Part shown: one piece after another, positions 22,001 to 32,951 of the stretch
Layout of the letters: each line of letters opens with the position of its first letter
Position numbering within the stretch: the first letter of the stretch is position 1
Assembly (NCBI RefSeq): GCF_011074885.1
Contig: NC_054690.1
Location: 315,001 to 379,000 of the forward strand
Source: Brettanomyces bruxellensis
Taxonomy: Eukaryota > Ascomycota > Pichiomycetes > Pichiales > Pichiaceae
Reading direction: 5' to 3'
DNA length: 64,000 nucleotides
Made by a program: the position numbers and the translations under genes
The notes under the pieces: generated by a model
What the model was told of the DNA's origin: nothing
The model's database searches: none
Seen by the model: the letters and a program-made list of their open reading frames with translations, nothing else

Positions 22001-25000
22001 AATCCCTGCCGGACAATGCAGTCTCGAATGTTGCATTATCAAGCATCACCGCTCCCGATTTCTTGCCGTTATGCCGAACATAATTGCCGCCACACTCCAG
22101 ATCCGGACGGGCAGGAAGACCAAAGAAGAGATCATCCTCATCCAAGGATGTGTACACCTCGGTCAAGAATGTGTACTCTGCTGTTTTCCACAAATCCTTC
22201 TCTCGCTTCTTATTCTTCCCCAAATCCTCCCTCACACTGCCAAAATCTTCTTCGTAGTACTCCTCCAGCAGCATCAATGCCGTTTTCGGCCGGCCTGCCC
22301 TTTGTGCTGCCTTATAGATCTCGCAATGATGCAATAGAACGTATGTGTTCACAAACTTCGGTCTGCGTCTCTTTGCACCCATCCGAATAAGAAGCACGAT
22401 CTCCAAGAAAAGATCGACCGCCTCCTTTGACATCGCAGACGTGTCGCTGCCGAAAAAAGTGTTGATCATGCTCGATATCTGCCTCCCTCTCTTTGCAGGC
22501 TCGTTTTCCACGTAGTAGACCACGAGTGGGGCAAAGCACTGCTTGGAAAAATCGGGAATATGCAAGATATACGACTCTAACGCTGCAACGATGGACGATC
22601 GACCCCCTAACTCGCTTATCAGTGCAAGAACTACCCTCTGAATCCATTTCTCAAACGGTACTCTCTTCATTAGAGACTTCAGAATAGGCAACAATCCTTC
22701 CAAGAACTCTTTGAACGGCGTAGAACTCGACATCCCCAGTTGGGTTCCAGAAAGTGAGCTTGTATAATCACTCATCGGGTAAATGTACGCTTCAATATCG
22801 TGAAACACCTCCTCATAATTGACGAAGCCTTCAACCTGTTCCGATTTCCTCTTTCGGTAGACTATCTGTCCGGCAACCTGTTCAAAGCAAATGGTACTTT
22901 TAAGATCAGCCTGAATCCTTGACTGCTCTGCCATTTTCATAAATAGTATATCTAGTCGTTTAGCCCTTGATTCGAATTCCGGATCAGAGTAATACTCAAA
23001 CATCGATTTATCGAATTCATAACTTTCAAAGTGAGGAACCCGCCCAGTTTCGGAGTAATATGTGCCAATAATGTAACCCATCCCAGACTTGAATTCGGGT
23101 GTCAAATCATCACCATATTTAACCTGTATCTTGTAAAGTCTATCAACAAACTTCTGTCTCCTATCTTCCTCTGGATTGACTGTTTGCCAAATGTTTGCTG
23201 GCAGCATATGCGAAACAACCTGAAGAAGCCATCTGCAATCGCCCATGTTGTTCATGAGAATGTTTATAATGTACTTAAAGTCAAACTTGATTGTCATACC
23301 CAAATATGACCTTATTCCCTTGATGGCGGTGCTTAGAACCAAATCGTTTGCATCCACGTCAATTTCGTCAACCATTTGCAATATTGTATTTGCAAACTGG
23401 AGCAAATCAGAGCTCTTTTCATTAATTTTTAAAAGTTCGGCAACCACAGGAAGCAAAACATCACCCAACATATTTTTATTGCACTTTGCAGCACAATGTA
23501 TGATTGCCAAAGCCAAATTTAATGTGTCTCTCCTTAGATCGAGAATCTTAAAAAAGGTTGCTACAGTCTGCATGGCCCTTTGACAAACAAAGGCTTGAGC
23601 ACAAAGCTTTGGAAATATCCAGATAACTACCAAAGCTTTTCTTAAGAGTCCCTTTTGCTCTGAAATCAGAAGCGAATGTTCCAGCCAATAGAGAATCCTT
23701 ACTAAAATGAAATGAACACTTGGAATATCCCAAAATCTTTTAGCACCTGCAAAAGAGGTGAGTTCATCCCAAAGATCAAACAACTTAGAGGGCTCAATGA
23801 GCAGCCCCATTTCTTTATATGCCTCATCACTTATCGAATTTTGAAGTTTAAATGCCGCTACGTCGAGCCTTCCTAGATGAAGGCATTCAGTAGGAAACTT
23901 CTTTTCTATAGCTTTATTCAACACTATTTCAGAGCTGCAATCACATAGCCTGATACTTTCCAAAATCACTAATAAAATTTGGGTTTTGATAGCCGATTTT
24001 GTATGTGTTTTCTTCATAAAAACCTCTATCGTGTTGAAAATATTCTTTCCACACCCGTCATTGGTCCATGCAAGTGGAATTGATAATGAAACAGAGTCTT
24101 CAACGATATTTTTTTGAGGCTTCCCAGCTATTTCAGCGATCTGCTTCACAGCACGTTTATCATCATACGAGAGAGCTATTGCAGTTAGCTCTTTGATGTT
24201 GAAAGTCACTAAAGTCTTAAAATCGGTGTATCCAAATGTTTCAAATGGAAAATCCTGTAATGGTAACTCAAAAGATCTCCAACATTTAAATATGAAAACT
24301 TTGAAATCCTGAAAGAAACTATCGATGCTCCCAAGTCCGTTTGAATCAACAACATCTTGAAGAGAGTATGCAAGATATTTCTTCGACTGCTTATATTGGG
24401 AAAATTCAAGCAAATGGCACACAGCAGATAATGTTAAGCTGTCTGATGCAGTAGACATGACAGAGAGAAAATAGTCGAAAGTTGAAGAGCTTTCTATGGA
24501 TTTTTGAGGTTGCCTAAAGGAATCAATAAATCTATTATAGAGCAAAAGTCGTTCCTCAAAGGGGCATCTCTTTATTAGTGCAGACATCAACTGTCCCAAA
24601 TATACTTTCCCAAAATTGTTCAACTCTGTGAAGCACGAGCAACCTTTGGCAAGTATTTTCTCAAATGTGATTGGTCCCCCGTCTTCATCCCTCATTTCTA
24701 AATCATACATACACCCTGCTATCCGAAAGCAACATGATCCAAACTCAGTAACTTCCATATCCGTATAAAGCATTCCTTTATCATGCAGAAGCGAAAAATA
24801 TCGCCAAACCTCAAAGCAATCTTCTTTAAATGCTGTGTTGCTACTGGTAATCCAATCTTTTGCAAAGCGACCAAATAACCGGCACATTACCCAAATTGTA
24901 AGCTCATAAGTCTTGGTCTGATGCTGCTGGAGTAAGTCCATCAAACTAGAAAGAAGGCTTTTCATCACCGTTTCTGTTATGTTCTGTGATTGTTCCAAGT

Positions 25001-28000
25001 ACTCAAGTTCAAGCTCTATTTGAAAATAGAACGCAAGTGATTTTAAAGCAGAAGCTTCAGTACGTATAACGTACAAGCATTTTTCGATTGCTGCCGATAC
25101 ATCATACCCAGCGATAATGCGCATTTTGAAAATAAACTTCACAATTTTCATTTCAAGTGAAGGACATGTCATCAAGTTTTTGTAATTGTAAACTTTGACA
25201 CTTCCAATACTAACAGTTGATTCCCATTCATGATGTTGTTGAACAAACATCTCATCCATCATTTGTGTATCCTCTTCCTCCTCTTTTGAGTGTGATACGT
25301 GCTCATCTGATGCACATCCGCCTGCAAGCTTCTTTCCAATGCTAAGAGGGTCTATTGAACTGAAAAGAGTCTTCAAGTTGCTCATGTGTTTGCAAGAAAG
25401 TTGATTAATGGCATTAACAAATAAAAGTAATTTCTTTGTATCTGTTTTTTCCGCATCCAAAAGAGGTAAACTCTCTGTCATGTCATCCATAGCTTTGATC
25501 TTGTCTGAAAGATGATCAGCCCCAGCTATTAACCTACGAAAGTCGGAAGTCGACTTCACTGAGCTTAATAAGCTCCTCCGGTATCTATCTCTGATATCAT
25601 TTGTTAATTTTGTCTCTGTCACTAGTGGTGTTATGTTTGAAAGGTACGCGACCGATCTGAACTCAAACTTGTGATCAATTGCTGTTTTTCGATGTAGCAA
25701 AACAAATTCTCGGAGAAGAGACTTTGTTCCATGATCAAAACAGGTAATAGACACACTACTATCTTTATTGGGCGTATTTGAAACCTCGCCGAAAATAGAG
25801 GTATGATCAAATATAAATTCCGAAATTTTGACATTCTCTCCCTCTGCCCACCTCAAAAGCACAGACACAAGTTCAATATCATCTGTACAATTTAAATTCA
25901 GTATTTGCGAGTTCTTCATTAACATCCATCTACCAAGTAGTCTACTGAAAAGTTGTCCACTTTGTAAGTTTCCGTCGGTAATTTCGTTACCAAAGCGTAT
26001 GGAGGAAAATCGACAGTCCTTACAGACGAAGAATGAGTAAAACCAAAAGAGGGCAGACTCTTTACAAATCTGATATGGTCCACTCACTTCGGATAACGAA
26101 ATTGCAGCCTCTAACTGCTGAAGAACCGGTTTCTGAAACGTAAACTCGAAAGTTGGGGCATTCTTGAGTTTTCTAAGAAGAGGAAATAACGCACATATAA
26201 CTGAGCAGGCTGGACGACATAACTTCTGATCTTTGAACAACTCAAACGCTAGTTCGAAGTATCTATTTATGGTGTCAACAATGGACTTTTGAGCTGCAAT
26301 CACGTCTATTGATCCAAAATCTGTCGTCAATCGAATCACACTATATATAGCGAGGAGAGACCAGTACTTCATGTTTTTATCCTGATTTTTTATACTTAGC
26401 ATCAAGCCATGCCTTAATTTAGAGCGTAACTGTAGTATCGTCTTTATTGAATCTGCGTGGTCTCTATTTATTGATCCATTTGTGGCAAAGTAGGAAATTC
26501 CTATAGTGAGCAGTTGTGCTCCAAGAAGACCAATATGTGTGGAATTAGAGCACCAGTCGATCATTTCAGCCATGAATTCAGATGAGTTTGAAGTTTCCGA
26601 CAGCATAATAAGAAATCTTAGTCTGTCCGCAAGATATGTACCTTCTATATGTCTCCTTTTATTTGTAATTTCTGATTCCGGATGATTGTCTGAGTTTAGA
26701 TGCAATTTGGCCTCAAAATATACATTCAAAAGTCTGACCATGGAAATCCTCGAAAGCCACAAAAGCTGTGAATCCGAGTTGCGTAACCGAAGATAAGCAA
26801 GGTCAAAAACCAGTGCCGAGTTTCTGGAATGTTTGAATAGAATGGTGTGTATATCATCCTCGCCAAACGCAGAAGTGGACGAATGAATCAAGTCGTAAAG
26901 AAGCATTATTAGTGCCTGAATTTGCAATGCAAGTTGTTTCATCTCGCTATTTGTTGAATCAGATGAAGATGAAGAAAATTGTGGATCAAACGAAGTATCA
27001 TTGGTCAGAGAGCTTCTTGGGGCAAGCACGATGTCAGAGTGATCAAATGATATATCTGAAGTGTCGTTACTGCTTGGTTTGGTCTGGTCTGTTGTATGTT
27101 TGATTTGTAATTCCGAATCGAGTCTTGAAGACTGATGGAGTGCTCCTCTTTTGTCAATGTTCCAGTTATCTCCAGGCAACTTGGGAAAATCCGGAAGGAA
27201 AAGAAAGTCGGCCGAGATATATAAAAAGATAACAGTCTGCTCGATAAGATGGGGGAAAGTGACCGACTTGAGATTAAGAAGGATTTCTGAAGCCATCCTT
27301 GCAAGCCTGACGCAAAGTTTTACGTCCAATGTGGATAAGTCTAAGAGGCATCTGTTCACGATGGATATAATTACCGTGCAAGCCCGGGATTCCCTTCTGG
27401 TTTTGTGCAATCTGTTCGAGTAGTTTACAAGAATGCTTGTGATTCGAAGATAGTAGTTGTCAACGGCAGCTGGCGTGTTACTATTTGCGAAAAGTGCCAG
27501 TGATGCTGTTGATTTTGGAGATATGAACTCTCTAAAAAGCGTTAGAAGCTCTGTAAACAAGGGTCCGTCAGTCGGGTCTGTGCTTTGAGAAAGGATAACC
27601 TCAGCGTTACCTTGCTGAAGTTGTTCTCCATCACCTGATACCAGAAAGTTTAGTGCGTCTAGAATTACAGAAATCACAGATTCGTACCTGGCCACAGATA
27701 GATGGTCTTTAAAGTCCTGAACAGCAAACAAGACGTTCAAACTATGAACACAGTTGATGATTGCATTTGATAAAACGGTATTCACAAGATCTTCATGCAC
27801 GCCAAGGCAGTTTGTCAAGCATCTCAAAATCATGTCGTAGTGTTTCTGTCTAAACATCGCCATCAGTCTAGACGACTTTGCAATTGCAGAAATAACGATC
27901 ATCAGCAGATGTGAAACCTTGATTATCCTTGCTTCCAACTGCGTGTTGGAAGAACTTCTCCTGTATATTGCCATTTCCCTATCTAGCATTTGTGAAAGAG

Positions 28001-28271
28001 CCTCGATAAGGTTCAATGAGGCATCCCGAGTCAGTGATGATCGAATTGCAGCGGAATTAAAGTTTACATCCTCCAATTGTATCAACGCATTAGTCCGATC
28101 GCGTATCCGTGAGGATCCAAGTCCATCTGGCACAAATTGGGAACGTATGTTAGTATGATGTACCCTGGAGTGAAAAATTAAAGTGGTGGACATCTAGAAT
28201 TGATCTGATCAAATCCAAAGGACACCCAGTCGTAGCATACCTGAGATCTGCTGAAGTTTTCTGGCAGACAT
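19014..28271 (-). CDS. TEL1: Tel1 (ATM-family) checkpoint kinase, spliced
   Basis: Nuclear PI3K-like Ser/Thr kinase of the ATM family. With Mre11-Rad50-Xrs2 it signals double-strand breaks and maintains telomeres. Exon 1 is 28271-28241, the intron 28240-28127, and exon 2 28126-19014, giving 3047 residues. The spliced start MSARKLQQISDGLGSSRIRD supplies the Tel1 N-terminal (TAN) motif region; the unspliced frame from an ATG at 28193 would begin inside the intron. HEAT-like helices fill most of the protein, followed by a FAT region. The kinase domain has GGADDLRQD, the catalytic LGDRHCNN (near 2877) and HIDLGVAFDQG. The FATC tail ends in GWCPFL. About the first 1900 residues are AT-rich in coding; the last 1100 turn GC-rich, and several Gly/Ala/Arg-rich stretches there look unusual for the family. 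Confidence 0.95.
28127..28240 (-). other. TEL1 intron
   Basis: A 114-nt intron with donor GTATGC, perfect branch site TACTAAC (plus-strand complement at 28149-28155) and acceptor CCAG, 22 nt beyond the branch. The donor differs from the GTAAGT of the other three introns. Splicing joins TCAG to ATGGACTTGG in phase 1. Confidence 0.85.
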
Positions 28272-28706
28272 CGTGGTTCGGATTGTGGGAAAAGGGATGG
28301 TTCAGTAGGCCCAGATGTAAATCGAATCCGTATATTGGTGATCACATGCCATCCACTTGATACTGAATAAAGCCGCGAGATAGAAAAAAGAAGAATAAGC
28401 GTGTAGATCAGGAGCGGAAATAGGAAAAAGCGAGAAAAAGCGCGGGCTGCATTGCCCATCAGGGCCGGGCCCACTAATAGGCATTATACATTTACGGCTA
28501 CATTTCTCGTGCACCCCTACACCACAACATCTAGTACGGATAGACTTCAGTTCCAGGTACAGATCAATTTCAGCACAAATGCACTAAAGCCCAACTAAAG
28601 CCCATCTGAAACCCAACTACAAACCCCCATCTACGCCAATTAACACTTATGGAAATTCCAAATACTATTAGATTTAAACAATCACGTTGTCTATCCCGTA
28701 CATTAC
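28272..28706. promoter_or_regulatory. TEL1 promoter / RPL23 3' flank
   Basis: 435 bp with no gene. The TEL1 upstream side carries GCACCCCTACACCA at 28511, an ACACCC-type Rap1-like site. The remainder is the RPL23 3' flank. Confidence 0.5.
28511..28524 (+). promoter_or_regulatory. Rap1-like site upstream of TEL1
   Basis: GCACCCCTACACCA resembles the ACACCC(A/C)TACA class of Rap1 sites. It sits 240 bases upstream of the spliced TEL1 start. One mismatch class and no experimental support. Confidence 0.35.
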
Positions 28707-29647
28707 TCAAACCACAACACCTGAGGCTGCAGCAATTCTTGGCCACATATCAGCACACTCCTTGGCAACTGGTCCAGTAATAGCAGAACCCTTCATCTCA
28801 CCCTTTGGATTGGCAATGACACCAGCGTTATCCTCGAAGTACAAGAAGGTTCCATCCTTTCTTCTCCATGGCTTAGCCTGTCTAACAACGATAGCCTGCA
28901 TGACTCTCTTTCTCAATTCTGGCTTACCCTTCTTCACTGTGGCTATAACCATGTCACCTGCAGCAGCAGCTGGCAATCTGTTCAATCTAGCACCGATTCC
29001 CTTGACGGCCATCACATATAAGTTCTTTGCTCCACTATTATCAGCACAGTTCATCACAGCACCGGTTGGCAATGCAAGCTATAAAAAGATGTTAGTACGC
29101 TGAATTCTGTAACTGAATCTATTGGACCCTGATGGCTATATCTTGGAGGTTTGGTTTCATGTATGATTGCATGCTTCATGATATCATTTGGTACATTTTC
29201 TTAAGATGTAACATTCTGTTCCGTATCAATCTTCTATAATGATGGTTTGTTCACCTGTCTTACTTCACTTTATTTAGTGTGTGCCCCCAGCTTTATGACT
29301 CATCCCGTTACTTGTCTAAGCAGTTATCCTAACCCGTTGACTTCCATCACTTGTTATATTTCCATGCTTTGATATTAGAGATCACTTCCAATGTTGTTAC
29401 ATTATCGTTTCTTCATATACATGTTTTGTTCATCTTCTCCTAACGCTTGCTCCACTATACCGTACCACAATAATTCTGTTTTGCAACTAAATTTGGACTC
29501 AACTCCTCAAACCTCTCATAACGACTACCTGTACTTCCTTGATAAAACCATGCAATTTATTTATATTCCAGCATCATCATATTTTGTACTTACTGACATT
29601 CTGAACTTGGTACCTTGAGCACCAGACTTGGCGTTAGCGGTAGACAT
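28707..29647 (-). CDS. RPL23: 60S ribosomal protein L23 (uL14), spliced
   Basis: Cytosolic large-subunit protein uL14, which lies at the subunit interface. Exon 1 (29647-29594) encodes [18 protein letters not shown], the intron is 29593-29079, and exon 2 (29078-28707) starts [16 protein letters not shown]. The total is 141 residues, against 137 in Saccharomyces. Family motifs are intact: [55 protein letters not shown] and the C-terminus ASGVVV. The donor GTAAGT follows TCA; the branch site and acceptor read TACTAACATCTTTTTATAG. Introns near the start are usual in yeast ribosomal-protein genes. Upstream it has a HOMOL1-like box at 29977 and an RRPE-like element at 29847. Confidence 0.96.
29079..29593 (-). 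other. RPL23 intron
   Basis: A 515-nt intron with donor GTAAGT, branch TACTAAC at the plus-strand complement near 29091-29097, and acceptor TATAG. A 75-residue plus-strand frame inside it is not recognisable. I saw no C/D or H/ACA boxes I would trust. Confidence 0.95.
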
Positions 29648-29846
29648 TTTTGGTATATATAGGTTGTTCTATTGAAGTATTCAAAGAATATGTGACCCAA
29701 TCTTAAAGTGTTCACCTCTGAGCAAACCTTCTCAACTAAAGCCTCAACCTGAACTTTTTTTTACTTTTTTTTCACCCTTCCCTACTATGTAATTTTTTTT
29801 CACCCGCACATTAAAAAAAAGTTCACGCCTAGCTTGATGCGGGTAC

Positions 29847-29856
29847 GAAAATTTTC
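29847..29856. promoter_or_regulatory. RRPE-like element upstream of RPL23
   Basis: The palindrome GAAAATTTTC, the core of the ribosomal-RNA-processing element, lies 200 bases upstream of the RPL23 start. Short and AT-rich, so chance is possible. Confidence 0.35.
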
Positions 29857-29976
29857 CTGGGCAGATTGTATGATTTTTGATAACAGAGGTGTGAGGTGTG
29901 GAGTGACCTGTTTTTTTTTCCTCCCTCCTGTCTTTTTCTCGAGACCCCTACACAGCTTCGCGCGCCATACTAGGTA

Positions 29977-29987
29977 TGTACGGATGT
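29977..29987 (-). promoter_or_regulatory. HOMOL1/Rap1-like box upstream of RPL23
   Basis: TGTACGGATGT on the plus strand, ACATCCGTACA on the gene strand, 330 bases upstream of the RPL23 start codon. It is identical to the boxes at 8371 and 48377 and to the classical HOMOL1 core of yeast ribosomal-protein promoters. Confidence 0.65.
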
Positions 29988-30252
29988 GCTGAGGGATGGA
30001 AACATTCTCAAAGTACTTACTCTGTCTACTTCAGTTGCATGAACAGCTCTACCAATTGTTAAAATTAGATATTAAGAAAGCCGTATAAAATGGAGCAAAG
30101 CAAATGTACATCGTCGAGCTGGCGGGGCAAAAAAGAAGATAATGAAAGAAGAGGGTTTCTGATATGGACATTTCGGTTTATGCAATTGTTTCTATTTCTG
30201 ATGCTAGCCGAGAGATAAAGCACAAAGTATTAATGTAGACGTTTTATTTCAT

Positions 30253-31524
30253 TTATTTCTCCGAATAGTACGTCTTCAAGTATTCCTGCACGTACATAGA
30301 CGAGCGGCGGAACCTCCTCTGGGCGTACTTATCAAAGATTGCCTTATGGTGCTTTTTGTATGAGAGACAGCACTCCACAAAAACGGCATATAGTGGATCT
30401 AGCTGATCAGCTGTGTATCCGGTGTAATAAACATGGGCCTGAGTCCAGCCTCCGCGACCAAGCATCCTCCGTGATGTGTACTGTGCTCCAGCAGCAAGCC
30501 AGCTTGCTGGGGATGCCACAAATCTTGAATCGACAATCGTTATCTCGAGGAAATACTTGGCTAAAGTTCTAATTTCGCTGTCGTAATCATCAGCTTTAGA
30601 ACCACGGCGTAAAAACGACATTGGGCCCGGGTAATTGAACTCAAACTTCAAGGCCTCCACCATAAACCGTTCTGCAACGAGGAATTCCTCGCGGTTGAAC
30701 TGATTTCCCACCATGTATATCATCTGAGACACTGTAGGCACAGTAATCTCTTCATATTTCGCTGCTATAAAGAGTGCAACCGCGCCGCACAGCTGGAAAC
30801 GCGAAAGAGAGATCGTCTGGCTGCTGAGAAAACGATCTATTATGTTTACAGCCAGGTATAGCGTCTCCGGCAGTAGATTAAACCGCGAATGTAGTTGCAC
30901 AAGCCAATTCATGAGTGTTGAACGGTGATCCCAGACTAATTCCGTCTGTACCTCCTCCATATAGTGAGGATTTGGTGCGTACTTGATCTCAAGTTTGTGC
31001 AAATAGTTGAATATCTCATTTCCGTACTCCGCCACCATTGCTATATCGTAAGTATCCTCATCATCTGGGTCTAGCGTATCACGTGAGTATCGACTGTACG
31101 CCCGCGCTATCTCTTTGTATTCCTTTATGCGGACAATCGGGCTCATTGGCTCGTTTACGTAACACACTGATTCCTCTGCCTCATCTTCTTCTTCAGCGTT
31201 ATCCATATCGTCCTCCGTTAGATCTTCTCTATTTTCCGAATCACTCAGTTCCTCGTCCTCTGTCTCTTTCCCCTTGTATATTTCTGTTGTTGCCTCCTCT
31301 GCCCTTTTATTCCGTATCTCTGTCATCCTGCTGTTTAGTGCCGACTCAGATATTTCACCCAACGCCTTCCTGTTCTTTGTATAAGCTGTCTTCCTATCAT
31401 GGCCATCACCGTTGCCCTCGCCCACACTTTGACTCTTCTTCTTCAACTCCCTCTTCACATTTTCATCGTTCATACGTGAAGAAATGCCTGTAGTGCTGGC
31501 AGCGAAATTGGATGCACCGCCCAT
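30253..31524 (-). CDS. CLB2: B-type (mitotic) cyclin, Clb1/2-like
   Basis: Cyclin that activates Cdc28/Cdk1 for entry into and progress through mitosis. The 423-residue protein has a disordered N-terminus with RKALGEIS, a destruction box (RxxLxx(I/V)) for APC/C ubiquitination, and an acidic stretch (DLTEDDMDNAEEEDEAEE). The cyclin box begins near residue 190 with STLMNWLVQLHSRFNLLPET and continues through NIIDRFLS and AAKYEEITVPT. The C-terminal cyclin fold includes FEFNYPGPMSFLRRGSKADDYD, which matches the Clb1/Clb2 group (NYPNPMNFLRRISKADDYD in Saccharomyces) better than Clb3-6. A single Clb1/2-type gene is expected outside the whole-genome-duplication lineage, so the symbol is by family. 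Confidence 0.88.
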   Translation of the reverse strand: MGGASNFAASTTGISSRMNDENVKRELKKKSQSVGEGNGDGHDRKTAYTKNRKALGEISESALNSRMTEIRNKRAEEATTEIYKGKETEDEELSDSENREDLTEDDMDNAEEEDEAEESVCYVNEPMSPIVRIKEYKEIARAYSRYSRDTLDPDDEDTYDIAMVAEYGNEIFNYLHKLEIKYAPNPHYMEEVQTELVWDHRSTLMNWLVQLHSRFNLLPETLYLAVNIIDRFLSSQTISLSRFQLCGAVALFIAAKYEEITVPTVSQMIYMVGNQFNREEFLVAERFMVEALKFEFNYPGPMSFLRRGSKADDYDSEIRTLAKYFLEITIVDSRFVASPASWLAAGAQYTSRRMLGRGGWTQAHVYYTGYTADQLDPLYAVFVECCLSYKKHHKAIFDKYAQRRFRRSSMYVQEYLKTYYSEK

Positions 31525-32951
31525 CGTGATTTCTCGATTACAGTTTTGTGTGATGGATGTTCAGATTGACTATAGTGCAAAGAATGCTTCTCACTCTCGT
31601 TCCAGTAAATGCTCTACTGTCTCTGTTGTTCTTATCAAAAGGATTGCAGTACCAATTTATGTTTCGATGAAATAATAGATAGGAAACAACGATTGAATCG
31701 TACCCTACTAATCTTGGTGGTCACTTAGATGACTGGGGTTGAAATGTTTGGGAAAGGAAGTGAGTGAAACTAGTGAGAAAATGGAAGAGTTTGGAAGTAC
31801 CGTGAAAGAGAAATGAATATGGGAGTGAAAATAAGGGAAAAATAGGTATAAGAACAAAAATAAATATAATAATAATAATAATAAAATTCAAAACAAACAA
31901 GAAAGAAAAAGAGCATCCGAGTGTATCATAACCGCAGGCTTGATCAATATGGAAAATGTAAACAACAAAGAAGCACTCACTGTTTTTTTTGATGCATGCC
32001 GGATTCTGGAGTACTTTGAAAAATATGTGAAACCAAAAAAATTCAAAGAAATAAAAGCGAGAACAGTAAATAAACACCTCGCTTTTTACCACACATTGTT
32101 GTCTCCTTTTACCTAGCAGGATTGCGCTACCGCGAATCTGCCAATATTTATTTAGCGCTAAAGGGAAATAATAGTCTCAATCGGGCTGTTTGGTGAGTAG
32201 TGGTTTACATCTTTGCACCAGGCAAGGAGTGACGAACTCGCCGGCGCTTATATTGTGGTTATTTTTGAACAAATGTGCGTATCAAGCTGTTGAATGGGTT
32301 TATATAGCACCTTTCAAACTGGTCGTGATAATTGGAGGAAAACTATCACGTTTTATTAACGATTATTTACTGTTTCACCGGGAATGTAGATACGACAAGT
32401 ATGTGTGCAGTGAAAATATATGACCTATTACACTTTTAAGCACCCTAGTAGCATCCCAAGGCTCTGAATTTCAATTGGAATTAATACTAGAGGCAATGTA
32501 AAGCAAGAAGATTAAATTGTTTCATACCATTCCGAAATTTTTTGTTTTTCCAAATTATACGTTTATCTCCAGAAGTAATACCAAGAATAATATGTTAAGT
32601 ACAGTTTTTATTGATTTTGAAATTGAAGTAATTCATAGTTCACGAAAAGATCTAATTATGATAAATTTGATTAAATAATTGGCATTTGATAAATGAGTAT
32701 GGAACTATACTTTGTAATGATCTTCCAGGGATAATTGCGTCACAGTCTAGTATACATCAATAGTCTAAAGAAGGATTTTAAAGATATGCCTGATGAAAAG
32801 TTCCGAGGAAGTAAAAAAAAAAAAAAAAAAAATTTCATCTACCCCGGCAAGCTTCAAGAGATAAGAAGATGTATATTGATCCGGTATACCATTAAGGTAA
32901 CTAAGGAAATTCAAAGAATATAATCAGGGTGACAGACAGTTATAAGGAAAT
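31525..32951. other. Divergent intergenic region, CLB2-like to TRM61
   Basis: 1.4 kb of AT-rich DNA with no credible gene. It has an (ATA/AAT)n microsatellite near 31860-31890 and an A16 tract at about 32814-32830. A 123-residue minus-strand frame (31721-32092) is phenylalanine/isoleucine-rich and looks like chance. It presumably contains both promoters. Confidence 0.55.

Larger units (their letters stand above)
29648..30252. promoter_or_regulatory. RPL23 promoter region and CLB2 3' flank
   Basis: 605 bp without a gene. On the RPL23 side it has T-rich tracts (29757-29800), GAAAATTTTC at 29847-29856 (RRPE-like), ACCCCTACACA at about 29944, and the HOMOL1-like box at 29977. Confidence 0.6.

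Noticed and set aside
28178..28474. 98-residue minus-strand frame upstream of TEL1
   Set aside because: It overlaps the TEL1 first exon and intron in another frame and resembles no family.
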